From DASSQJ01 sp963726295 (GTDB taxonomy: Bacteria; Actinomycetota; Actinomycetes; Actinomycetales; Dermatophilaceae), in the NCBI GenBank assembly GCA_963726295.1, contig CAVSBW010000002.1:372001-436000 (forward strand): a stretch of 64,000 nt of DNA, read 5' to 3'. The position numbers and the translations under genes were made by a program. How positions within the stretch are numbered: the first letter of the stretch is position 1; each line of letters begins with the position of its first letter. A model generated the notes under the pieces. That model was not told the DNA's origin, made no database searches, and saw only the letters and a program-made list of their open reading frames with translations. Below are positions 26,728 to 35,534 of this stretch, one piece after another.

Positions 26728-28356
26728 TCAGTGCGCGAAGTGCCGGGTTCCGGTGAAGTACATGGTCACGCCCGCCGCCTGCGCGGCCTCGACGACCTCG
26801 GCGTCGCGCATCGACCCGCCGGGGGCGACCACCGCCCGCACTCCCGCGTCGAGCAGCACCTGCAGGCCGTCGGCGAACGGGAAGAACGCGTCGGAGGCCG
26901 CCACGGCGCCACGGGCGCGGCCCTCCCCCGCACGGGACACGGCGAGATGGCAGGAGTCGACCCGGTTGACCTGGCCCATCCCGATGCCGACCGACGCGCC
27001 GTCCCGCGCGAGGAGGATGGCGTTCGACTTCACGGCCCGCACGGCCCGCCAGGCGAACTGGAGGTCCGTCAGCGTGGCCTCGTCGGCGGGGTCGCCGGCC
27101 ACGAGCCGCCAGCTCGCGGCGTCGTCACCGCCGGTGACGGTGCCCTCGCCGTCGCGGAGCACGGCGTCGACGGCATCGCGCTCCTGGAGGAGCAGGCCCC
27201 CACCGATCGGACGCGTCTCGACGCCACCGCGTGAGGGCTCGGCGCACTCGAGCAGCCGCACGTTCTTCTTGCGGGTGAGGATCTCGAGGGCCTCGGGCTC
27301 GAACGCCGGAGCGACGACGACCTCGGTGAAGATGTCGGCGACGGTCTCGGCCATCGCGGCGGTCACCGGGCGGTTGGCGGCGACGATGCCACCGAACGCC
27401 GAGACCGGGTCGCAGGCGTGCGCCTTGCGGTGCGCCTCGGCGACGTCCTCACCCACCGCGATCCCGCAGGGGTTGGCGTGCTTGACGACGGCGACCGTCG
27501 GCTGGTCGCCGTGGTCGTACGCGGCCCGCACGGCGGCGTCCGCGTCGACGTAGTTGTTGTACGACATCTCCTTGCCGTGCAGCTGGGTCGCCTGGGCGAG
27601 GGCCGGGCGGGGCTGGAACCCGTTGGTGTAGAGAGCGGCCCGCTGGTGCGGGTTCTCGCCGTAGCGCAGCACGACGGCCCGCTCCCACGTGGCCCCCATC
27701 CACGCCGGGAAGCCGGTGCCACCGGAGCTGTCGGTGTAGGCGTTGCCCATCCACGACGCCACGGCGACGTCGTACGTGGCCGTGTGGACGAAGGCCTCGG
27801 CGGCGAGCCGCTTGCGCTGGTCGAGGGTGAACCCACCCGACCGAACCGCCTCGAGCACGGTGCCGTAGCTAGCCGGGTCGGTGACCACGGCGACGCTGGG
27901 GTGGTTCTTCGCGGCCGCCCGGACCATCGACGGCCCACCGATGTCGATCTGCTCCACGCACTCGTCGGGGCTCGCCCCGGACGCCACGGTCGCGGCGAAC
28001 GGGTAGAGGTTGACGACGACGAGCTCGAAGGCCTCGACGCCGAGCTCCGCGAGCTGGGCCAGGTGCTCGGGCTTGCGGGTGTCGGCGAGGAGGCCGGCGT
28101 GGACTCGGGGGTGGAGGGTCTTGACCCGGCCCTCCAGGCACTCGGGGAAGCCGGTCAGCTCCTCCACGCGGGTGACCGGCAGCCCCAGCGACTCGATGAG
28201 CGCCGCGCTGCCCCCCGTGGAGACCAGCTCGACGCCGGCCTCGTGGAGGCCGCGGACGAGGGTGTCGAGGCCGGCCTTGTCGTAGACGGAGACGAGGGCT
28301 CGGCGGACGGGGCGGACGTCCTCTGAGGGACCGGGGGCGGTGACGGGGGCGGACAT
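26728..28356 (-). CDS. purH: Bifunctional AICAR transformylase / IMP cyclohydrolase
   Basis: A 542-residue enzyme for the last two steps of IMP synthesis. The N-terminal cyclohydrolase domain (to about residue 200) has SVYDKAGLDTLV and RVKTLHPRVHAGLL; the C-terminal transformylase has the catalytic KHANPCG, SAFGGIVAANRPV and a late FFPFADG. The ATG at 28356 has GAGGAG 8 bases upstream. It is preceded by a ZTP riboswitch, so translation or transcription probably rises when AICAR/ZTP accumulates through lack of formyl-folate. It ends close to the convergent membrane gene. Confidence 0.97.
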   Translation of the reverse strand: MSAPVTAPGPSEDVRPVRRALVSVYDKAGLDTLVRGLHEAGVELVSTGGSAALIESLGLPVTRVEELTGFPECLEGRVKTLHPRVHAGLLADTRKPEHLAQLAELGVEAFELVVVNLYPFAATVASGASPDECVEQIDIGGPSMVRAAAKNHPSVAVVTDPASYGTVLEAVRSGGFTLDQRKRLAAEAFVHTATYDVAVASWMGNAYTDSSGGTGFPAWMGATWERAVVLRYGENPHQRAALYTNGFQPRPALAQATQLHGKEMSYNNYVDADAAVRAAYDHGDQPTVAVVKHANPCGIAVGEDVAEAHRKAHACDPVSAFGGIVAANRPVTAAMAETVADIFTEVVVAPAFEPEALEILTRKKNVRLLECAEPSRGGVETRPIGGGLLLQERDAVDAVLRDGEGTVTGGDDAASWRLVAGDPADEATLTDLQFAWRAVRAVKSNAILLARDGASVGIGMGQVNRVDSCHLAVSRAGEGRARGAVAASDAFFPFADGLQVLLDAGVRAVVAPGGSMRDAEVVEAAQAAGVTMYFTGTRHFAH

Positions 28357-28390
28357 CGAACGGGCTCCTCGGGTCGATCGGTCGGACCCG

Positions 28391-28460
28391 GGGCACCCAG
28401 GCGGGCGATGCTCCCGATCGACTTCCCGGTGGTGATCCACCCTCGCCAGTCGTCGCCACC
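28391..28460 (-). ncRNA. ZTP (pfl) riboswitch upstream of purH
   Basis: On the minus strand the 220-base purN-purH gap contains the ZTP aptamer landmarks in order. These are CGACTGGCG, a hairpin GGTGGATCACC leading into ACCGGGAAGTCG, and downstream the highly conserved CCGCCTGGG. The CGAC and GTCG segments pair as P1. Downstream, GACCCGAG (28375-28368) abuts the GAGGAG ribosome binding site. It can pair either with CGGGTC at 28390-28385 or with CTCGGGTC at 28476-28469 ahead of the aptamer, a plausible switching platform. ZTP riboswitches are established regulators of purH and folate genes. Confidence 0.88.
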
Positions 28461-28576
28461 ATCCTACTGACCCGAGCGGCGGCGGTGCGGTCGGCCTCGG
28501 TCCCCGAGGTTCCGGCCGCGGAGGACGGGGAGCGGGCCGAAACCCCCACCGGCGCGGGGCCCGCCGCGCCGCGCGG

Positions 28577-29170
28577 TCAGACGGCCGGTACGGGGATGCG
28601 TGTGCGGTCGGCAGCCAGCGCGGTGAGCACGTCGACGAGCATCGCGCGCTCCTCGACCTTGATCCGCTCGTGGAGCGTCTCCTGGGTGTCGTCCTCACGG
28701 ACCCGGACCGCCCGCTGGTCGACGATGGGGCCGGTGTCGACACCGGCATCGGCCCAGTGGCAGGTGCAGCCGGTGACCCTGACCCCGTGCGCGAGGGCGT
28801 CGCGGACACCGTGGGCACCGGGAAAGCTCGGCAGCAACGCAGGGTGGGTGTTGAGCACCGGGTACGACGCCAGGACGGCTGGGCCCAGGACCTTCATGAA
28901 CCCGGCGCTGAGGACGAGGTCGGGGGCGAAGGCCTCGACCTGCCGCGCGAGGTCGCGGTCCCAGTCGGCACGGCTGTCGTAGTCGGGCAGGCGCGTGACG
29001 AAGGTCGGGATGCCGGCGTCGCGGGCGCGGCGCTCGCCACCGGTGCCGTCGCGGTCCGCCCCGACCGCGAGGACGGCGAGGGGGGCCCCGCCGGTGGCCG
29101 CGTCGAGGACGGCCTGGAGGTTCGTCCCCCACCCCGAGACGAGGACGACCAGTCGCAGTGGCGGCGTCAC
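28577..29170 (-). CDS. purN: Phosphoribosylglycinamide formyltransferase
   Basis: A 197-residue GAR transformylase, third step of purine synthesis, using 10-formyl-tetrahydrofolate. The substrate loop is VSGWGTNLQA. The catalytic Asn-His-Asp set is in NTHPALLPSFPGAHG and HWADAGVDTGPIV. It starts with GTG overlapping the perM stop (GTGA). The order perM-purN-purH is the conserved actinobacterial arrangement. The separate riboswitch downstream implies purH can be tuned independently of purN. Confidence 0.96.
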   Translation of the reverse strand: MTPPLRLVVLVSGWGTNLQAVLDAATGGAPLAVLAVGADRDGTGGERRARDAGIPTFVTRLPDYDSRADWDRDLARQVEAFAPDLVLSAGFMKVLGPAVLASYPVLNTHPALLPSFPGAHGVRDALAHGVRVTGCTCHWADAGVDTGPIVDQRAVRVREDDTQETLHERIKVEERAMLVDVLTALAADRTRIPVPAV

Positions 29171-30408
29171 CGGCGCAGCCGCCAGGCGTCACGGATCACG
29201 GCGAGCACCGCGCCGAGCAGAAGCCACCCGAACAGCGTCACGGTGAGGTCGAGGGCCGGGGCCCCGATCGACGAGAGCCGGAACTGCCCCAGCGAGCCCC
29301 CACCGACGGCGTCCAGCACCCCTGCGCCGGCCGCGGTGACGGCGCAGGCAGCGGCGGCCACGCCGAGCTTCGTGCGCAGCCGGGAGAGACGCGCCACCGT
29401 GCGCACGGAACGCGCGCCCACGAGCAGGCCCACCGCGACGAGCAGGAGGGCCGAGACGACGGCCACTGCCACCGGGAAGGGACCCGGGTGCGGGAGTGCG
29501 GCGAGGACGGGCGCCATCGGCAGCAGCCCCGACTGGGCACCGGTCCACGTGACGGTGGCCCCCTCGACCACCTGGAACCCGGGCCCGGCGAGGAAGGAGA
29601 CGACCCAGAGCGCGAGGTTGGGCAGCATCGCCACCTGGGCTGCGACGGAGACGACCGTCCCGGTGCCATCGGCTTCGAGACCGGACTGGACGGCCGTGAC
29701 CCCCTGCCACGACAGCCCCACGGCGGCCAGGACCAGGGCCGAGCCGAGACCGAGGAGGACGACCAGCCCGGTGAGACCGGGGCCGGTCGCGCGGCGGAGC
29801 ATGTCGGGCAGGCGGAGGACCCCGCTGCGCGGCCCGAGGATCTCCGGGTCGTCGGCCAGCACGGGCCGCAGAGCGAGGGCGGCCCCGAGCAGCGGCAGCA
29901 CCACGGCCGGGAGGACGACGGTGGGCCAGGCGGGTGGGAACGGGCCGGTGGAGGCGACGGCGGCGGTGCCGAGGACGACGACGGCGTAGCCCGCCCACCA
30001 TGCCCCGACGGTGGCGACCAGGCGGCTCGGCAGCAGGCCGCACCAGGACCCCCCGTCCAGGGATACCCGGACCATCGCCTCACGCGCGCCGAGGCGGGCG
30101 AGGAGGGCGAGCACGGCGAGGCCCAGCAACGGGGTCAGCGCGATGCCGGCCTCCCCCGCGGTGACGTGGGCCCCTGCGGAGAGCAGCCACAGCCCAGCGC
30201 CGACGGCGACGACCGTGCCGGCTCCACCCCCGGAGCCCTTCGACGGGGTCGTCTGCGACCACGCGAGCAGGGCGGGGCCGACGACGACAGCGACCGAGAC
30301 GAGCCCGGTCGCCACACCGACGACGGCACCGCGGCCCCACCCCGGCCCGGCGTCCGGGGACGCGTCGGCACCGGGGACGGCGGCGCGGAGTCGGTCGATG
30401 ACGGTCAT
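29167..30408 (-). CDS. perM: DUF6350 / PerM-type integral membrane protein
   Basis: A 413-residue membrane protein with about 9-10 hydrophobic helices separated by short Arg-rich loops. Position immediately upstream of purN with a four-base overlap matches PerM (mycobacterial Rv0955 family), a membrane protein linked to cell division under stress. The identification rests on synteny and topology, because the sequence is poorly conserved. The ATG at 30408 (MTVIDRLRAAV) is preferred to a 15-codon extension. Confidence 0.75.
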   Translation of the reverse strand: MTVIDRLRAAVPGADASPDAGPGWGRGAVVGVATGLVSVAVVVGPALLAWSQTTPSKGSGGGAGTVVAVGAGLWLLSAGAHVTAGEAGIALTPLLGLAVLALLARLGAREAMVRVSLDGGSWCGLLPSRLVATVGAWWAGYAVVVLGTAAVASTGPFPPAWPTVVLPAVVLPLLGAALALRPVLADDPEILGPRSGVLRLPDMLRRATGPGLTGLVVLLGLGSALVLAAVGLSWQGVTAVQSGLEADGTGTVVSVAAQVAMLPNLALWVVSFLAGPGFQVVEGATVTWTGAQSGLLPMAPVLAALPHPGPFPVAVAVVSALLLVAVGLLVGARSVRTVARLSRLRTKLGVAAAACAVTAAGAGVLDAVGGGSLGQFRLSSIGAPALDLTVTLFGWLLLGAVLAVIRDAWRLRR

Positions 30409-30568
30409 CGGCCACAGTTTCGCCGATGGCGACCCGCTGACCGGCCAGCACACGCCGTGGCGCGGGAGGTCGCCGTCCGCGGCCCAGCCCGGTCATCGGC
30501 CCGCGGTCAGGGACCTGCGTGACCGGGTGGACGCCGGCCGACCCGCCCGCCGGCCCGCGGCTCGGGGC

Positions 30569-31462
30569 TCAGCCGCCGAGCGACTCCATGATCTCGCGCA
30601 TCAGCCGGGCCGTCTCGGACGGCGTCTTGCCGACCTTGACCCCGGCCGCCTCGAGCGCCTCCTTCTTGGCCTGCGCCGTGCCCGAGGACCCTGAGACGAT
30701 GGCGCCGGCGTGGCCCATGGTCTTGCCCTCGGGCGCCGTGAACCCGGCGACGTAGCCGACCACCGGCTTCGTGACGTGCTCCTGGATGTACGCGGCTGCG
30801 CGCTCCTCGGCGTCGCCCCCGATCTCGCCGATCATGACGACGGCGTCGGTCTCGGGGTCCTCCTCGAAGGCCGCCAGGCAGTCGATGTGCGTCGTCCCGA
30901 TGACCGGGTCACCGCCGATGCCGACGGCCGAGGAGAAGCCGATGTCCCGGAGCTCGTACATCATCTGGTAGGTCAGCGTGCCGGACTTCGACACCAGACC
31001 GATGCGGCCGGGCCCGGAGATGTCCGCGGGGATGATGCCCGCGTTCGAGGCGCCGGGGCTGATCAGGCCGGGGCAGTTCGGCCCGATGATCCGGGTGGTG
31101 CCCTTGTCGACCGCGTAGTTGTAGAACTCCGCGGTGTCCTTGACGGCGACGCCCTCGGTGATGACGACGCAGAGCGGCATGCCCGCGTCGATCGCCTCGA
31201 CGGCGGCGGACTTGGTGAAGGCGGCGGGGACGAAGACGACGCTGACGTTCGCGCCGGTCGCCTCCATCGCCTCACCGACCGAGCCGAAGACGGGCACGGT
31301 GACGCCGCCCTCGAACTGGACCTCGGTGCCGGCCTTGCGCGGGTTGACCCCGCCGACGATGTCGGTACCGGAGCGCAGCATGCGCTGCGTGTGCTTCATG
31401 CCCTCGGAGCCGGTCATGCCCTGGACGATGACCTTGGAGTCGGAGTTGAGGAAGATGGCCAT
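30569..31462 (-). CDS. sucD: Succinyl-CoA ligase, alpha subunit
   Basis: A 297-residue subunit carrying the phosphohistidine and the CoA-binding domain. GMTGSEGMKHTQRML is near the N-terminus (CoA-binding Rossmann fold), GPNCPGLISPG is in mid-protein, and the active-site His lies in GKTMGHAGAIVSGSSGTAQ near residue 247. The TCA-cycle enzyme converts succinyl-CoA to succinate with substrate-level phosphorylation. It lies 33 bases downstream of sucC in the same operon. Confidence 0.97.
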   Translation of the reverse strand: MAIFLNSDSKVIVQGMTGSEGMKHTQRMLRSGTDIVGGVNPRKAGTEVQFEGGVTVPVFGSVGEAMEATGANVSVVFVPAAFTKSAAVEAIDAGMPLCVVITEGVAVKDTAEFYNYAVDKGTTRIIGPNCPGLISPGASNAGIIPADISGPGRIGLVSKSGTLTYQMMYELRDIGFSSAVGIGGDPVIGTTHIDCLAAFEEDPETDAVVMIGEIGGDAEERAAAYIQEHVTKPVVGYVAGFTAPEGKTMGHAGAIVSGSSGTAQAKKEALEAAGVKVGKTPSETARLMREIMESLGG

Positions 31463-31495
31463 GGGTTTTCGTCGTCTCTCTTCTCGCTCGCGGGG

Positions 31496-32674
31496 TCAGT
31501 TCTGGGAGGCCAGCTCGGCGGCACGGCGGGCCGCGCCGTCCATCGTGTCCTCGATCTGGACACGCGGGTGGTTGCGCTCGGCGAGGATGCGCCGGCCCTC
31601 CTCGACGTTGTTGCCGTCGAGGCGAACGACGAGCGGCCGGTCCTCCTCGTCGCCGAGCGCGTCGAGGGCGCCGACGATGCCGTTGGCCACGGCGTCGCAC
31701 GCCGTGATGCCCCCGAACACGTTGACGAAGACCGACTTCACCTGCGGGTCGGACAGGATGATGTGCAGCCCGTTGGCCATCACCTCGGCCGAGGCGCCAC
31801 CGCCGATGTCCAGGAAGTTGGCCGGCCGCTGGCCGCCGAACTCCTCGCCGGCGTAGGCGACGACGTCGAGGGTGCTCATCACCAGGCCCGCGCCGTTGCC
31901 GATGATGCCGACCGAGCCGTCGAGCTTGACGTAGTTGAGGTCCTTCTCCTTCGCCGCCGCCTCGAGCGGGTCGGTGGCCGAGGTGTCCTCGAGGGCGGCG
32001 TGGTCCTCGTGGCGGAAGTCGGCGTTTGCGTCCAGGGTCACCTTGCCGTCGAGGGCGATGATCTCGCCGCTCCCGGTCTTCACGAGCGGGTTGACCTCGA
32101 CCAGCGTGGCGTCCTCGTCGCGGTAGACCGTCCACAGCGCCTTGACGACCGGCTCGACCTTGGCGGCGGTGTCGGCGTCGAAGCCGGCGGCCTCGACGAT
32201 CTCACGGGCCTTCGCGTCGTCGACGCCGGTGTTGGGGTCGATCCCCACCCGGGCCAGCGCCTCGGGCCGCTCCACGGCCAGCTGCTCGATCTCGACACCG
32301 CCCTCGCGTGAGCACATCGCGAGGTAGGACCGGTTGGTGCGGTCGAGCAGGATCGAGAAGTAGTACTCCTCGGCGATGTCGGCGCCCTGGGCGACCATCA
32401 CCCGGTGGACCTCGTGGCCCTTGATGTCCATCCCGAGGATGGCCCGGGCGTGCGCCTCGGCCTCCTCGGCGCTCGTGGCCACCTTGACGCCGCCGGCCTT
32501 TCCGCGACCGCCGGTCTTCACCTGGGCCTTGATGACGGTGACCCCGCCGCTGGCGCCGCCGATGCGCTCGGCGGCCTCCCTGACCTCCTCGGGCGTCGTG
32601 GCGACCGCCCCGGCGAGCACGGGCACCCCGTGCTTCTCGAACATGTCTCGGGCCTGGTACTCGAAGAGGTCCAC
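31496..32674 (-). CDS. sucC: Succinyl-CoA ligase, beta subunit
   Basis: A 392-residue ATP-grasp subunit that binds nucleotide and joins SucD. It starts VDLFEYQARDMFEKHGVPVL, the canonical N-terminus, from GTG 32674 with GAGGA upstream; a longer in-frame form is rejected. Later motifs include VKTGGRGKAGGVKVA, EVNPLVKT and GIGNGAG-like IIGNGAGLVMSTLD. The nearest -10-like box is TAGGCT on the minus strand (32719-32724), giving a leader of roughly 40 bases. Confidence 0.97.
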   Translation of the reverse strand: MDLFEYQARDMFEKHGVPVLAGAVATTPEEVREAAERIGGASGGVTVIKAQVKTGGRGKAGGVKVATSAEEAEAHARAILGMDIKGHEVHRVMVAQGADIAEEYYFSILLDRTNRSYLAMCSREGGVEIEQLAVERPEALARVGIDPNTGVDDAKAREIVEAAGFDADTAAKVEPVVKALWTVYRDEDATLVEVNPLVKTGSGEIIALDGKVTLDANADFRHEDHAALEDTSATDPLEAAAKEKDLNYVKLDGSVGIIGNGAGLVMSTLDVVAYAGEEFGGQRPANFLDIGGGASAEVMANGLHIILSDPQVKSVFVNVFGGITACDAVANGIVGALDALGDEEDRPLVVRLDGNNVEEGRRILAERNHPRVQIEDTMDGAARRAAELASQN

Positions 32675-32839
32675 GGCGGGTTCGTCCTCACTGTCGTCGG
32701 CGTCGGGGGTCCGGTCGGAGCCTAACGGTGCGCCGGGACTCCGGTCGCGCCCCGAGTCGGCCGATGGGTGCGATCTCACGTCCGAACGGTCCGTGGCCGC
32801 GACGACCGGTGGTCGGCGGCCCCAGCGGGCGCGCCGGGT

Positions 32840-33316
32840 TCAGGCCGGCTCGTCGAGCCCCACGACCGTCGCCGCCCGCCGCAGGCCACCGGGCGCGGAG
32901 AGCACGATGCTGACGTCGGACTCCCCCACCGAGTACGACTCGATCACCACGGTGGCGTGGCGGCCCGTGACGGCCACCACGAGGGGCGCCCAGTCACCCG
33001 CCCGCAGGGGCCGTGCCCGCAGCACGGTGCCGTTGGCGAACAGGAGGCGCGCGATGGGGGGCTCCCCGGCGGGACGGACCGCCCGCAGCGGCACCCCACG
33101 GCTCTTCAGGACCACCACGCGTGAGGCGATGAGGCGACGCACCGGTTCCGCGTGCTCTCGGTGCACCGAGGCGAGCGCCTCGTCGAGCATGCGGATCTCG
33201 TCGGGGTGGAGAGCGGCGTCGAGGTCGCCGGAGCGCCGGCTCCGCACCCGGGCGACGACCACCGCCACCGCAAGGAGCACGACGAGCACAACGAGCACCC
33301 CGTCGGCGATCTCCAC
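32840..33316 (-). CDS. Hypothetical single-span membrane protein
   Basis: A 158-residue protein with one N-terminal membrane helix (about residues 7-23, VLVVLVVLLAVAVVV) followed by a basic stop-transfer (ARVRSRR) and a cytoplasmic domain of helices and strands. No family is recognised. It starts at GTG 33316, since the upstream extension is not protein-like. It sits upstream of sucCD in the same direction but with a 165-base gap, so it is probably a separate transcript. Confidence 0.65.
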   Translation of the reverse strand: MEIADGVLVVLVVLLAVAVVVARVRSRRSGDLDAALHPDEIRMLDEALASVHREHAEPVRRLIASRVVVLKSRGVPLRAVRPAGEPPIARLLFANGTVLRARPLRAGDWAPLVVAVTGRHATVVIESYSVGESDVSIVLSAPGGLRRAATVVGLDEPA

Positions 33317-33443
33317 GCACCCATCATCATCGACGCGTCCCGGGTCGGCAGCCGGTCGAGACCGGTGACGGTGCGTCGTCAGGCGGAGCCCACCTCGCGG
33401 TGACACTCCCCGACCGCACCGGACGTCGGGCGGGGCCGCGGCC

Positions 33444-33449
33444 TACAGT
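33444..33449 (+). promoter_or_regulatory. -10 box of lipase-like gene, leaderless type
   Basis: TACAGT, 9 bases before the ATG at 33459. No Shine-Dalgarno is present. Confidence 0.5.
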
Positions 33450-33458
33450 TGGCCTGCC

Positions 33459-34385
33459 ATGGCCACGCCCCACCCGCTCCGGGAGCGCGAGCCGGCGGCG
33501 ACGACGCCGACCGACTCGTTGTCCCGTCGCGTCCGGGACCTGGCCGGGGCCGCCATCGGGCTGCTCGAGCCCGCCGTGCTCGCCGGTGCCGCGGTCGAGA
33601 CGGCCTGGCTGGCCGCCCACGTGGCCACCTGGCCGCTGGGCCTCGTGACCGGCCGGGGCCGGGGCGCCGAGCCGGCTTACCGGCTCGAGCACCTGCCGCC
33701 CGCGCGCCGCGGCCTGCTCGTCCACGACCTCGAGGCGGCGGGGACGCCGATCCTGCTGGTCCACGGCATCGTCAGCAACCGGTCGATCTTCACGCTGCTG
33801 CGCCGAGGGCTGACCCGACGCGGCTTCACCAACGTCTTCGCGATGAACTACGGGACGCTCGCCACCGACGTGCGCACCGCCGCGCTGCGCCTGGCCGAGG
33901 AGGTCGAGGAGGTCGTGGCCGAGACCGGTTACGAGCGCATCCACGTCATCGGCCACAGCCTCGGCGGGCTCATCGGGCGGTACTACGTCACCCGCCTCGG
34001 CGGTGACGCGCGCGTGCACACCCTCGTCACGCTCGGCACGCCGCACGAGGGCACGTGGGCGGCCTACACCGTGCCCACACGGCTCATGGAGCAGATGCGT
34101 CCCGGCAGCGGCCTGATGCGCGAGCTGGCCCGCCCGGTGCACGGCTGCCGCACCCGCTTCATCTCGTACTGGTCCGACACCGACACGGCCATCGTGCCGC
34201 GGCGGTCCGCCGCCCTGCGCCACGCGGACCTGCGCGCCCGCAGCGTCCGCCTCCACGGCGCCGGCCACCTCACCCTCCCGATGCTGGGGGAGGTGGTGCA
34301 CGGCATCGGCGCGGCCCTGGCCCAGCTCGACACCGACGGCACCACCGTGCGGACCGGAGCGGCCCCGTTCTCGCGTCGCGAATGA
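33459..34385 (+). CDS. Alpha/beta hydrolase, lipase/PGAP1-like
   Basis: A 308-residue serine hydrolase. The oxyanion region is ILLVHGIVSNRSIF, and the nucleophile elbow GHSLGG is near residue 167 in HVIGHSLGGLIGRYYV. Asp and His candidates lie in SDTDTAIVP and LHGAGHLTLP. The pattern (GTPHEGTW after the elbow) fits bacterial triacylglycerol lipases and PGAP1-like esterases. A hydrophobic N-terminal stretch (about 30-60) could tether it to the membrane; no cleavable signal is clear. The substrate is unknown. Confidence 0.85.
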   Translation: MATPHPLREREPAATTPTDSLSRRVRDLAGAAIGLLEPAVLAGAAVETAWLAAHVATWPLGLVTGRGRGAEPAYRLEHLPPARRGLLVHDLEAAGTPILLVHGIVSNRSIFTLLRRGLTRRGFTNVFAMNYGTLATDVRTAALRLAEEVEEVVAETGYERIHVIGHSLGGLIGRYYVTRLGGDARVHTLVTLGTPHEGTWAAYTVPTRLMEQMRPGSGLMRELARPVHGCRTRFISYWSDTDTAIVPRRSAALRHADLRARSVRLHGAGHLTLPMLGEVVHGIGAALAQLDTDGTTVRTGAAPFSRRE

Positions 34386-34572
34386 CCCGGCGACCCGCCG
34401 CGAGGTCGCACCGTCGGGTGACCGGATCGTGAACGGGCCCACCGCGACACGCCCACATCCTGAGAGAGACGGTGCTCACGTCGCCGGCCGGGCCGGGCAT
34501 CATCGCAGGTCACGCGCCCGCCGCCGGCGGGAGGGACACCCGAGTCCGGGAATGTCTCAGGTTCGGCTTTGT

Positions 34573-34596
34573 GTCACGGAATGGTCACGCTACGGT
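34573..34596 (+). promoter_or_regulatory. Promoter of M23 peptidase gene with direct repeat
   Basis: GTCACG occurs at 34573-34578 and 34584-34589 (11-base period, one helix turn), directly upstream of a TACGGT -10 box at 34591-34596. The predicted leader is about 47 bases. A direct repeat in the -35 zone suggests a response-regulator site; MtrA, which controls peptidoglycan hydrolases in actinobacteria, is one candidate by analogy only. Confidence 0.4.
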
Positions 34597-34650
34597 GGGC
34601 ACGCCTGACGGCATCCCCTGAACCCGTCTCCCCCCTGAGGTCTCCGCCCC

Positions 34651-35430
34651 GTGTCATCCCGGTCGTACCGCGGGCGACACTACGCCGGACGTCACCGCGT
34701 CCACTCGCGTCGTGCCCGCCTGCCCCGCGCGCTGAGCAGCAGCTTCGTCCTGCCGACGACCGCTGCCGCAGCTCTCGTGGTGACCGCGACCGCCGCGACC
34801 GCCGCCGAGTCCTCGCCGCTGACCCTCGACCTCACCGGCCAGCAGACGGCGATGGCGCAGACGCAGACCGCCGCCGACGTCGAGAACGTCTCCGACCTGG
34901 CGCAGCGTCGCCAGGACGCCCAGACGGCGACCGCCGCGCTGCAGGGTCGCACCGAGGCCCAGGCCCGCGCCGCCCGCACCGCCAAGCGGAAGGCCGAGGC
35001 CAAGGCCGCCGCCAAGGCCAAGGCCGAGCGCGAGGCGAAGAAGTGGGTGCGGCCCATCCCCGTCTGGAACGTCACCTCGTGGTTCGGCCCGCGATGGGGC
35101 ACGCAGCACGACGGCATCGACCTCGCCGCCCCCACCGGCACCCCGCTCTACGCGATGTCGAAGGGCACCGTCATCACGGCGGGCTGGGAGAACAGCTTCG
35201 GGAACAAGGTCGCCATCCAGTACTGGGACGGCAGCGTCATCTGGTACGGCCACATGAGCAGCATCAGCGTCTACGCCGGGCAGAGCGTGATGCCGGGCCA
35301 GTACGTCGGCGCGGTCGGCAACACCGGCCACTCCTTCGGCTCGCACCTGCACTTCGAGCTCCAGGCGGCTTCCACCGGGGACAACCCGATCAACCCCGTG
35401 CCGTGGCTCCAGCAGCACGCACTCTGGTAG
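34651..35430 (+). CDS. Secreted M23 (LytM) peptidoglycan endopeptidase
   Basis: A 259-residue cell-wall hydrolase or hydrolase-like protein. A basic head and hydrophobic segment (about residues 27-50, ending TATAATAAESS) form a signal peptide. Residues about 85-130 are an Ala/Lys/Arg-rich helix, probably coiled coil (AKRKAEAKAAAKAKAEREAK). The C-terminal LytM domain has HDGIDLAAPTGTP and HLHFEL, carrying the zinc-binding His/Asp residues, so it is likely active. It starts at GTG 34651. It probably cleaves peptide cross-links during growth or division. Confidence 0.92.
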   Translation: MSSRSYRGRHYAGRHRVHSRRARLPRALSSSFVLPTTAAAALVVTATAATAAESSPLTLDLTGQQTAMAQTQTAADVENVSDLAQRRQDAQTATAALQGRTEAQARAARTAKRKAEAKAAAKAKAEREAKKWVRPIPVWNVTSWFGPRWGTQHDGIDLAAPTGTPLYAMSKGTVITAGWENSFGNKVAIQYWDGSVIWYGHMSSISVYAGQSVMPGQYVGAVGNTGHSFGSHLHFELQAASTGDNPINPVPWLQQHALW

Positions 35431-35534
35431 GCCGTTCACCCCATCCCTCGTGACGCGCACGGCCTCGGGTCGTGCGCGTTCGCCGTGTCAGGGGTCCGCC
35501 GGCCGCCCGGCGGTGGTTCTGTCACGATGTCGCC

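Noticed and set aside
34386..34650. Possible ydaO/c-di-AMP riboswitch before the M23 peptidase gene
   Set aside because: Such switches often precede actinobacterial wall hydrolases, but I could not match the conserved core. The -10 box at 34591 leaves only about 47 bases of leader.
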